A DNA stretch of 64,000 bases from JADLHS01 sp964553795 (GTDB taxonomy: Bacteria > Verrucomicrobiota > Verrucomicrobiia > Limisphaerales > JADLHS01): assembly GCA_964553795.1 (NCBI GenBank), contig CAZKMR010000008.1:1-64000 (forward strand). The letters run 5' to 3'. This document shows positions 26,214-32,414 of this stretch, piece by piece. Numbering within the stretch: the first letter of the stretch is position 1; every line of letters starts with the position of its first letter. The position numbers and the translations under genes were made by a program. Below the pieces are notes generated by a model, which had not been told where the DNA came from, did not search any database, and was given only the letters and a program-made list of their open reading frames with translations.

Positions 26214-27965
26214 ATGAAAAAGAAATCTGGCTCAACCAAAACTGCCAAAGCGATCAACCTGCGTCCGTTCTCCGGCCCCCTGCTGGACGGCCCGCACCGC
26301 GCTGCCGCGCGCGCCATGCTTTATCCCGTCGGCTTTACGGAGGAAGATTTCAAGAAGCCCCTCATCGGCATCGCCTCGACTTGGAGCAACGTCACGCCGT
26401 GCAACATGCACATTGATAAACTCGCGCTCGAAGCCGAGAAAGGCGCGAACGCCGGCGGCGGCAAAGCCATCGTCTTCAACACCATCACCGTCTCCGATGG
26501 CATCTCGAACGGCAACGAAGCGATGAAATATTCGCTCGTCTCGCGCGAGGTCATTGCTGACTCGATTGAAACCGTCGTGGGCTGCGGTGGTATGGACGGC
26601 TATGTGGCCATCGGTGGTTGCGACAAGAACATGCCCGGCGCGATGATCTGCATGGCCCGCATGAACCGCCCGGCTGTTTTCGTTTACGGCGGAACGATTC
26701 TGCCCGGCTGTTTGACCAATCCGCCCGCCGGTCAATTGCCCAAGGGCAAGGAACTCGACATCGTTTCCGTCTTTGAAGCCGTCGGTCAGCACGCTGCGGG
26801 CAAGCTAAGCGATGAAGAATTGCACGCCGTGGAATCCTGTGCGATTCCCGGACCAGGTTCATGCGGCGGCATGTACACCGCCAACACCATGGCCAGCGCG
26901 ATTGAAGCGCTCGGCATGAGTTTGCCCAACAGTTCCGCGCAAAACGCCATTTCCCCCGCGAAGATGGACGACTGCCGTCGCGCCGGTGCAGCCGTCGTCG
27001 AGATGTTGCGCCTGGGCCTCAAGCCCCGCGACATCCTCACGAAGAAAGCCTTTGAGAACGCCATCACCGTCGTCATCGCGCTCGGCGGCTCGACGAATGC
27101 CGTGTTGCACCTGCTCGCCATTGCGAGCGCGGCGAACGTGAAGCTCACCATCGACGACTTCACGCGCATCGGCAAGCGCGTGCCCGTGCTCGCCGACCTG
27201 AAGCCCAGCGGCAAATACAGCATGAGCGCGCTCGTCGCCATCGGCGGTATCCGTCCGCTCATGAAAACGCTGCTCGACGCCGGCTTATTGCATGGAGACT
27301 GTCTGACTGTCACTGGCCAGACCATGGCCGAAACACTCGCCGACGTGAAACCTTATCCGAACGGCCAGCAGATCATCCGCCCGCTCGACAATCCCATCAA
27401 GAAAGACAGCCACCTCGTCATCTTCTACGGCAACCTCGCCCCCACCGGCGCGGTCGGCAAAATCACCGGCAAGGAAGGCACGGGCTTCACTGGCAAAGCC
27501 ATCGTGTTCGAAGGCGAAGAACGCGCGTTGAAAGCCATTCTCGACGGCACGGTGAAAGCCGGCCACGTCATCGTCATCCGTGGTGAAGGACCGAAGGGCG
27601 GACCGGGCATGCGCGAAATGCTTGCGCCCACCAGCGCCATCATGGGCAAGGGCCTCGGCAAAGACGTCGCGCTCATTACCGACGGACGCTTCAGCGGCGG
27701 CAGCCACGGCTTCGTCGTGGGCCACGTCACGCCGGAATCCTACGTCGGTGGCCCGATCGCCCTCGTGAAGAACGGCGATAAGATCATCTTCGACTCCGTG
27801 AAGCGCACGCTCACCCTCGACGTGCCCGCGAAGGAACTAGCCAAGCGCAAGAAGGCGTGGAAGAAGCCCGCGCCACGTTACCCGCGCGGTGTGCTCGCCA
27901 AATTTGCCGCCCACGTCACCAGCGCCAGCGAAGGCGCGGTGACGGATAAGGATTTGGAGCTCTGA
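26214..27965 (+). CDS. ilvD: dihydroxy-acid dehydratase
   Basis: 583 residues. It dehydrates dihydroxy-isovalerate and dihydroxy-methylvalerate in valine, leucine and isoleucine synthesis. Cluster-binding cysteines are visible in TWSNVTPCNMH, GYVAIGGCDKNMPGA and GPGSCGGMYTANTM; the C-terminal half includes TDGRFSGGSHGFVVGHV. Length is normal and all motifs are present. The last 25 codons (VLAKFAAHVTSASEGAV..) plus stop recur at two downstream positions, so this 3' end appears to have served as an insertion target. The first gene of the downstream island starts 6 bases after the stop. Confidence 0.97.
   Translation: MKKKSGSTKTAKAINLRPFSGPLLDGPHRAAARAMLYPVGFTEEDFKKPLIGIASTWSNVTPCNMHIDKLALEAEKGANAGGGKAIVFNTITVSDGISNGNEAMKYSLVSREVIADSIETVVGCGGMDGYVAIGGCDKNMPGAMICMARMNRPAVFVYGGTILPGCLTNPPAGQLPKGKELDIVSVFEAVGQHAAGKLSDEELHAVESCAIPGPGSCGGMYTANTMASAIEALGMSLPNSSAQNAISPAKMDDCRRAGAAVVEMLRLGLKPRDILTKKAFENAITVVIALGGSTNAVLHLLAIASAANVKLTIDDFTRIGKRVPVLADLKPSGKYSMSALVAIGGIRPLMKTLLDAGLLHGDCLTVTGQTMAETLADVKPYPNGQQIIRPLDNPIKKDSHLVIFYGNLAPTGAVGKITGKEGTGFTGKAIVFEGEERALKAILDGTVKAGHVIVIRGEGPKGGPGMREMLAPTSAIMGKGLGKDVALITDGRFSGGSHGFVVGHVTPESYVGGPIALVKNGDKIIFDSVKRTLTLDVPAKELAKRKKAWKKPAPRYPRGVLAKFAAHVTSASEGAVTDKDLEL
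27891..27965 (+). repeat. ilvD 3'-end repeat, copy 1 (within the intact gene)
   Basis: This 75-base segment includes the ilvD stop codon and reappears at 30158-30232 (7 differences by my count) and, over its last 70 bases, at 29500-29569 (4 differences). Most differences are synonymous in the ilvD frame. Confidence 0.95.
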
Positions 27966-27971
27966 TCTTCA

Positions 27972-28532
27972 ATGCCCGCGCCGAAACCAGCCTTGTATCT
28001 GATTGCCGGCTGCAACGGCGCGGGCAAAACTACGTTCGCCAGGGAATTTCTTCCACACGAAGTGAAGTGCCTTCGCTTCCTCAATGCGGACGAAATCGCC
28101 CGTGGCCTTTCCCCACTAAAACCAAGTGCAGGCGCAATCCAAGCCGCGCGTGTGTTGCTCAAACAAGTAGATGACAGTCTGCGGCGGCGTGAGACTTTCG
28201 CACTTGAAAGCACGTTGAGCGGTAAGACCTACATCCGTCTCTTCCAGCAAGCGTTGAAACTTGGCTACGAAATCGAGTTGCACTACCTCTGGCTTTCAAC
28301 TCCTCAACACGCCATCAACCGTGTCCGGCTGCGTGTGAAACAAGGTGGCCATCACGTTCCCGCTGCCGACATCCGCCGCCGGTTCAAGCGCAGCCAAGAA
28401 CATCTGCTGGCGGATTACCTTCCCCTCGCCAACCGCTGGGTTATTTGGGACAGCCGCGTGTTGCCCGCCAAACGACTGGCAATTTCCGGGATAAATGATA
28501 TTGAAACAGTGCGACGATTGATTGCCCCATGA
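27972..28532 (+). CDS. zeta-toxin-like P-loop kinase
   Basis: 186 residues. Walker A is GCNGAGKTTFAREF (about residues 13-26), followed by FLNADEIARGLSP and the ETTFALESTLSG-like segment (ETFALESTLSGKTYI), which are hallmarks of the COG4185/zeta-toxin kinase group. Classical zeta toxins phosphorylate UDP-N-acetylglucosamine, blocking wall synthesis; the COG4185 branch is less well defined. It overlaps by four bases (ATGA) with a 56-residue gene whose product resembles partners of this kinase group, so the two likely form a toxin-antitoxin or regulated kinase pair. It opens the island behind ilvD. Confidence 0.86.
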   Translation: MPAPKPALYLIAGCNGAGKTTFAREFLPHEVKCLRFLNADEIARGLSPLKPSAGAIQAARVLLKQVDDSLRRRETFALESTLSGKTYIRLFQQALKLGYEIELHYLWLSTPQHAINRVRLRVKQGGHHVPAADIRRRFKRSQEHLLADYLPLANRWVIWDSRVLPAKRLAISGINDIETVRRLIAP

Positions 28533-28699
28533 AAACCAACGGACACAAACCCCGCAAAACCGTCAAAATTCCCGCCTTTGTCACGCGCGCCGAACGCGCT
28601 ATGCGCCGTGCTGCTCAAGGCGTGCGCTCCCAGAATCGCGCGTTGAATCTTCCCGTTGTGGTCTGGCAAAACGGCAAGGTGGTTGAGAAACCCGCGTGA
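28529..28699 (+). CDS. small partner (putative antitoxin) of the zeta-like kinase
   Basis: 56 residues; its ATG at 28529 overlaps the kinase stop in ATGA, indicating translational coupling. The sequence is basic in the N-terminal half (ERAMRRAAQGVRSQNRAL) and ends LPVVVWQNGKVVEKPA. Short proteins with a helical basic part and a VVWxDGKVV-type end commonly accompany COG4185 kinases, as I recall; their activity is usually not described. I infer an antitoxin or chaperone role from this pairing. Confidence 0.75.
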   Translation: MKTNGHKPRKTVKIPAFVTRAERAMRRAAQGVRSQNRALNLPVVVWQNGKVVEKPA

Positions 28700-28728
28700 G
28701 CAACGGCAGATTGGTTTAAGGAAAAGGC

Positions 28729-28932
28729 ATGACCGCAGACGTGGCATTGCAGAAGCAGATCGAGCGTTACCGCCAGATGACCGGCGAGCAACGCTTGGCG
28801 GTGGCGCTGGAATTGCACGAAATGTCCTGCGACATCGCCCGCGAGGGCATCCGACGCCAGCACCCCAATGCTGATGCCGCCGAGGTGGAACGCCTGCTTC
28901 GCCAACGCCTTGAACTCGCCCGCGCCGCATGA
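28729..28932 (+). CDS. small helical protein paired with a nucleotidyltransferase
   Basis: 67 residues, predicted largely helical and charged (LQKQIERYRQMTGEQRLAVALELHE, then EVERLLRQRLELARAA). AAGGAAAAGG just before the ATG is a good ribosome-binding site. The stop overlaps the start of the next gene by four bases (ATGA), so the two are coupled. Similar 60-80 residue proteins preceding a nucleotidyltransferase are frequent in island regions. The function is unknown; an antitoxin-like regulator is the working inference. Confidence 0.78.
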   Translation: MTADVALQKQIERYRQMTGEQRLAVALELHEMSCDIAREGIRRQHPNADAAEVERLLRQRLELARAA

Positions 28933-29498
28933 ACGAGCGCGAACTGCTCGTGGATTGTTTGCGCCGGTTGAACCGGAGCGGCGTGACCTATTACCTGACC
29001 GGTTCGATGGCGAGCAACTACTGGGGCATCCCTCGCACCACACACGACCTGGATTTCGTCATCCAACTTCCACCGTCCGCAGTGCCACGCATCGTGCAGG
29101 AATTCAGTGGTGATTTTTACATTGAAGAAGCCGCCGTGCGCGCCGCATATCAGCCACCGCATCAGTTCAACGCCATTGATACCCGCTCTGCGCTGAAGGT
29201 CGATTTCTGGTTGCCCAAACCAGAGCCGTTCGACCGCGAGATGCTGAAGCGCCGCACTCAAGTCACGCTCTTTGGCGAACCCGCCTGGATTTCCACCGCT
29301 GAGGATGTGATTCTCCACAAACTGGTTTGGAATCGTATCTCCCCCTCCGACCGTCAACTTGGAGACGTGGCTGGCGTCGTCGCCGTTCAAGCCGGGGCAT
29401 TGGACAAAACCTACTTGAGACAATGGGCACAGGAGTTGAAACTCACCGGCGAACTGGAACGCGTATTGAGCGGTGAGATCAAACCCAAGAACACATGA
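28929..29498 (+). CDS. nucleotidyltransferase-fold protein (AbiEii/MNT-like)
   Basis: 189 residues. TGSMASNYWGIPRTTHDLDFVI (about residues 23-44) carries the GS...D-x-D signature of the pol-beta nucleotidyltransferase fold: Gly-Ser, then Asp-Leu-Asp as metal ligands. A third acidic residue is likely in LKVDFWLPK. The later segment ISTAEDVILHKLVWN is seen in AbiEii-like and DUF6036-type proteins. Relatives act as toxins that transfer nucleotides to tRNA or proteins, or as antitoxins (MntA) that adenylylate a partner. Here the neighbour is a small helical protein, favouring a toxin-type pair, but this is inference. Its stop codon abuts the second ilvD tail copy. Confidence 0.83.
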   Translation: MNERELLVDCLRRLNRSGVTYYLTGSMASNYWGIPRTTHDLDFVIQLPPSAVPRIVQEFSGDFYIEEAAVRAAYQPPHQFNAIDTRSALKVDFWLPKPEPFDREMLKRRTQVTLFGEPAWISTAEDVILHKLVWNRISPSDRQLGDVAGVVAVQAGALDKTYLRQWAQELKLTGELERVLSGEIKPKNT

Positions 29499-29569
29499 AC
29501 GCCAAATTCGCCGCCCACGTCACCAGCGCCAGCGAAGGCGCAGTGACGGATAAGGATTTGGAGTTGTGA
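29495..29569 (+). repeat. ilvD 3'-end repeat, copy 2 (remnant readable as a 24-codon frame)
   Basis: Bases 29500-29569 repeat the last 70 bases of ilvD with 4 differences, preserving frame and TGA stop. An ATG at 29495, overlapping the nucleotidyltransferase stop as ATGA, would read it as MNAKFAAHVTSASEGA.. and end with the ilvD C-terminus. I regard it as a leftover ilvD tail rather than a designed gene. Confidence 0.9.
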
Positions 29570-29579
29570 GCAACCAGTC

Positions 29580-29948
29580 ATGATTGATCCAGCGGCATTC
29601 AAGAATGCTCGATTGTTTGGCGGATTCGTCATCACCGATTTGCAGTTCACCGAAACGCCAATGCTGGATGCATTGGACCGTGAAGCCGTTGCACAGACTC
29701 GGATTAACGGACGCGAATTGAAATTGTTGATCAAAGCGGGATTGAGCGACCAGGAACTCTCCGTTTCGCTTTATCATGAGATTCTTGAAGCTGCGGCTGT
29801 GGGAAGCTGGCCGCCACCCAACAGCGTGATGGGATTCAACGAAGGCGACTTTGAGCGCGCCGCCCAAGCCGCCCACGAACAATGGGGCGATGCAGCGCCT
29901 GAAAACTTGAGCCGCATGTTGCAATCCTACGGTTTTCGTGAAGAATAA
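29580..29948 (+). CDS. unrecognised 122-residue protein of the ilvD island
   Basis: 122 residues, acidic, soluble, no signal or membrane segment. I do not recognise the family. Features visible are an N-terminal beta-like FGGFVITDLQFTET, a helical ELKLLIKAGLSDQELSVSLYHEILEAAA, and an aromatic end LSRMLQSYGFREE. It lies between the second and third ilvD tails with a 65-residue partner that starts 4 bases after its stop. This arrangement of two short, tightly spaced genes is like other toxin-antitoxin pairs, but no functional evidence is present. Confidence 0.65.
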   Translation: MIDPAAFKNARLFGGFVITDLQFTETPMLDALDREAVAQTRINGRELKLLIKAGLSDQELSVSLYHEILEAAAVGSWPPPNSVMGFNEGDFERAAQAAHEQWGDAAPENLSRMLQSYGFREE

Positions 29949-29952
29949 GCCT

Positions 29953-30150
29953 ATGGTTGACCGCAAGAACATCCAGATTGACCTGATCAAATTGGTCGGA
30001 GGCGAACGGCTCTTGCGCTTGACCGAACCGACCACCGGGCTTGCCTTGGAAAAGAAACTCGATCCACAGAAACCCGTCGCGGCACAAAAGGAAAAGCTGT
30101 TCGGAGTCTTCGAAGCGGCCTTGGCACGCGCTGAACTTGCCGCCGCATAA
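29953..30150 (+). CDS. unrecognised 65-residue partner protein
   Basis: 65 residues from ATG 29953; an in-frame GTG at 29938 overlaps the preceding gene and is less likely. Sequence MVDRKNIQIDLIKLVGGERL then LEKKLDPQKPVAAQKEKL and a helical alanine-rich end. No family recognised. The stop is 7 bases before the third ilvD tail, so the gene and tail are tightly packed. It probably cotranslates with the preceding 122-residue gene. Confidence 0.62.
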   Translation: MVDRKNIQIDLIKLVGGERLLRLTEPTTGLALEKKLDPQKPVAAQKEKLFGVFEAALARAELAAA

Positions 30151-30157
30151 AGCTCGC

Positions 30158-30232
30158 GTGCTCGCCAAATTCGCCGCCCACGTCACCAGCGCCAGCGAAG
30201 GCGCAGTGACGGACAAGGATTTGAAGTTGTAA
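30158..30232 (+). repeat. ilvD 3'-end repeat, copy 3
   Basis: 75 bases matching ilvD 27891-27965 with 7 differences and ending in TAA instead of TGA. It reads VLAKFAAHVTSASEGAV.. DKDLKL in one frame without its own start codon. It is closer to copy 2 (3 differences over 70 bases) than to copy 1. No further copy was found downstream in this window. Confidence 0.93.
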
Positions 30233-30247
30233 AACAGCCTCCACAAA

Positions 30248-30964
30248 ATGACCGTCAAAATCACAGAAGTCATCGGACGCAGCACGCAAGGCGTGACACG
30301 TCCATTTCTTTGCCGTGGCGATGATGGGCGACAATACTATGTGAAGGGACACGGCGCAGGCCGTCACGCTCGGATTAGCGAGTGGATCGCCGGCAACTTG
30401 GGTTTACGCTTTGGCCTTCCTATTCCGCCATTTGTACTGGCAAGCATATCGGCCGATTTGGTTCAGTTCAGTGCGCGTGACGACATTCGTGATCTGGGCG
30501 CGGGCATTGCATTTGGTTCAGAGATGATTCCCAACGTTGATGAATTGCAATACTTGTTCATTGAGCAAATTGACCCGCTGCTCCGCGCCAAGATTTTGTT
30601 GTTCGATTGGTGGGTGTGCAACGGCGACCGCACTTTGACGGAAGACGGCGGCAATGTGAATCTGCTGTGGTCGCATCGCGATTCGAAGCTTCACGTCATT
30701 GATCACAATCTCGCCTTCGATGACGACCATGTAGAGGACATCTGGATTCATCATGTGTTTCGCGACAGCATCGAGGAATGGACACCGGGATTTCAAAACG
30801 ACATGAGCAAAGTAATGAAAGCAGCCATGAACGATGTCGCTGGTTGGTGGAAAGCCATGCCCGAAGAGTGGACGGAGGTTGAATCTGGAATTACATTGGC
30901 ACGGCTCGAGAAAATGCTGTCGCGTTTTGAGAAGAGTTCGCGCACATTCTGGAGGGCACAATGA
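30248..30964 (+). CDS. HipA-like kinase (HipA_2 type)
   Basis: 238 residues. YYVKGHGAGRHARISEW supplies the ATP-binding lysine region, and CNGDRTLTEDGGNVNLLW is the catalytic-loop-like segment with Asp-Arg and a downstream Asn. VIDHNLAFDDDHVED resembles the metal-binding DxN/DFG-like segment. This is the compact HipA-like family usually encoded next to DUF3037 proteins rather than next to HipB. Full HipA kinases phosphorylate glutamyl-tRNA synthetase; the target of this branch is unknown to me. The stop overlaps the DUF3037 start by four bases (ATGA). It begins 15 bases after the third ilvD tail. Confidence 0.85.
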   Translation: MTVKITEVIGRSTQGVTRPFLCRGDDGRQYYVKGHGAGRHARISEWIAGNLGLRFGLPIPPFVLASISADLVQFSARDDIRDLGAGIAFGSEMIPNVDELQYLFIEQIDPLLRAKILLFDWWVCNGDRTLTEDGGNVNLLWSHRDSKLHVIDHNLAFDDDHVEDIWIHHVFRDSIEEWTPGFQNDMSKVMKAAMNDVAGWWKAMPEEWTEVESGITLARLEKMLSRFEKSSRTFWRAQ

Positions 30965-31803
30965 AAGAAGTCGTTTGCAACTACGCTATCGCCCGATTTC
31001 GACCCTACCGGGAAACCGGTGAGTTCGCGAACATCGGAGTCGTGCTCATCTGCCCACAGTTAGACTACTTTGGCTACGAGTTTGAAAAGCGAAAGCACAA
31101 ACGCATAACAGATTTTTTCCCGGAACTTGATTTGGAAATCTTCAAAACAGGACTCTCTGGACAATTGAAGGAGCTTAATCGAATCACCGGGCGCGAACAC
31201 AACGAACATTTGGACCAGCTCGTTCTGCGGGAAGAATCGCAAGCCAGTTTGGTTCGCTTCCGAGAACTCGTTCGGCCTAGAGAAACCCTGTTTAATTTTG
31301 GTGAAACTGGAACAGTTATCGCCAATGATCCACGCGCAAAGCTGAAAGAGCTTTTTGACTACTATGTCAAACGGCAGTTCGCTACCGACCGCGAATATCA
31401 GGAAGTCATCATGCGACGCCATCTTGCGGAGTTTTTGCGCAAGGTTGAGTTGGATAAATATTACAAACCCGATCCCCGCATCGGCGGTGAGGATTACCAC
31501 ATCCCGTTACCGTTCGTGTATCGAGAGGGCAATACGGTTCGCAAGGCTATTAAACCGCTGCATTTGGACAAAGAAGCACCAACCGAGATTTATCGGCACG
31601 GTGATGCGTGGGTTTCATGCGTTCGTCGGCTTAAAAAAATGAACCGTCTTCCGAAGGAATTGCTTTTCACTGTCAAAGCTCCAAAAGCCGGTTCGAAGCG
31701 ATCTGGTGTCGCTGATGAAATCTGCCGGGAATTAGAACATCAGGGTGCAATCACCCTTCCATATTCTGATACGAACAGGATTTTGGGCTTTGCTCGTATT
31801 TGA
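30961..31803 (+). CDS. DUF3037 protein, partner of the HipA-like kinase
   Basis: 280 residues. The opening VVCNYAIARFRPYRETGEFANIGVVLI is the diagnostic DUF3037 start. The rest is charged and mixed alpha/beta, ending ITLPYSDTNRILGFARI. DUF3037 occurs together with the short HipA-like kinase; the four-base start/stop overlap supports a two-protein unit. Possible roles are antitoxin or kinase substrate/sensor, neither demonstrable here. The coding bases are visibly richer in A and T than neighbouring housekeeping genes, which fits horizontal acquisition. Confidence 0.85.
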   Translation: MKEVVCNYAIARFRPYRETGEFANIGVVLICPQLDYFGYEFEKRKHKRITDFFPELDLEIFKTGLSGQLKELNRITGREHNEHLDQLVLREESQASLVRFRELVRPRETLFNFGETGTVIANDPRAKLKELFDYYVKRQFATDREYQEVIMRRHLAEFLRKVELDKYYKPDPRIGGEDYHIPLPFVYREGNTVRKAIKPLHLDKEAPTEIYRHGDAWVSCVRRLKKMNRLPKELLFTVKAPKAGSKRSGVADEICRELEHQGAITLPYSDTNRILGFARI

Positions 31804-31897
31804 TTGCAGTTCGAATCTCAGCGGGATTCTATCCTTCAGCCCAAGGTTGGTCCGTGCCGTCGCTTGACCGCAAGGACGGTTGCGGCACACTCCCGTC

Positions 31898-32260
31898 ATG
31901 CCGACGAATGTTTTAGGCGGTAAATTGGAATGCTGCTGCCAGTCGCCCATGACCGGGTTTTACCGGGATGGTTATTGCCGCACCGGACCGGAAGATCGCG
32001 GATTGCACACCGTCTGTTGTCAGGTCACCCAGTCTTTTCTCGACTATCTGGCACGGCAAGGCAACGACCTCATCACGCCGCGCCCCGAATACGATTTCCC
32101 CGGCCTGACGCCCGGCGATCGCTGGTGCGTTTGTGTGCGGAGTTGGGCCCAGGCGTTTGAAGCAGGTCAGGCCTGTCCGGTGGTGCTGGAGGCGAGCCAT
32201 ATCTCGGTGCTGGAGTTCGTGGCGTTGGATTCACTCAAAACTCACGCGGTCAAAGATTGA
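31898..32260 (+). CDS. DUF2237 family protein
   Basis: 120 residues from ATG 31898; a TTG six codons upstream is possible. NVLGGKLECCCQSPMTGFYRDGYC and GPEDRGLHTVCCQVTQSFLDYLA are the typical Cys-rich segments of DUF2237, and the middle FPGLTPGDRWCVCVRSWAQA completes it. The family is small and cytoplasmic with unknown role; clustered cysteines suggest a metal or redox site. It sits just beyond the ilvD island and is probably a core gene. Confidence 0.9.
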   Translation: MPTNVLGGKLECCCQSPMTGFYRDGYCRTGPEDRGLHTVCCQVTQSFLDYLARQGNDLITPRPEYDFPGLTPGDRWCVCVRSWAQAFEAGQACPVVLEASHISVLEFVALDSLKTHAVKD

Positions 32261-32414
32261 ATGGTCCGAGCCGGACTGGCATCCATCAGCCCGAGGTGGT
32301 CCCAGCCCGAGATCGGCCTCACAGACTTGCAGTTTAAGGCCGCTTACCCTACAAAGACCCCACTCCTGACTGAGCTTCGGAGTCAGCTTGGGTCAGTAAA
32401 GAAAACGGCATTTT

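Noticed and set aside
27966..31803. Prophage or autonomous integrative element
   Set aside because: No integrase, recombinase, transposase, phage structural or conjugation gene is present; only the ilvD tail repeats mark boundaries.
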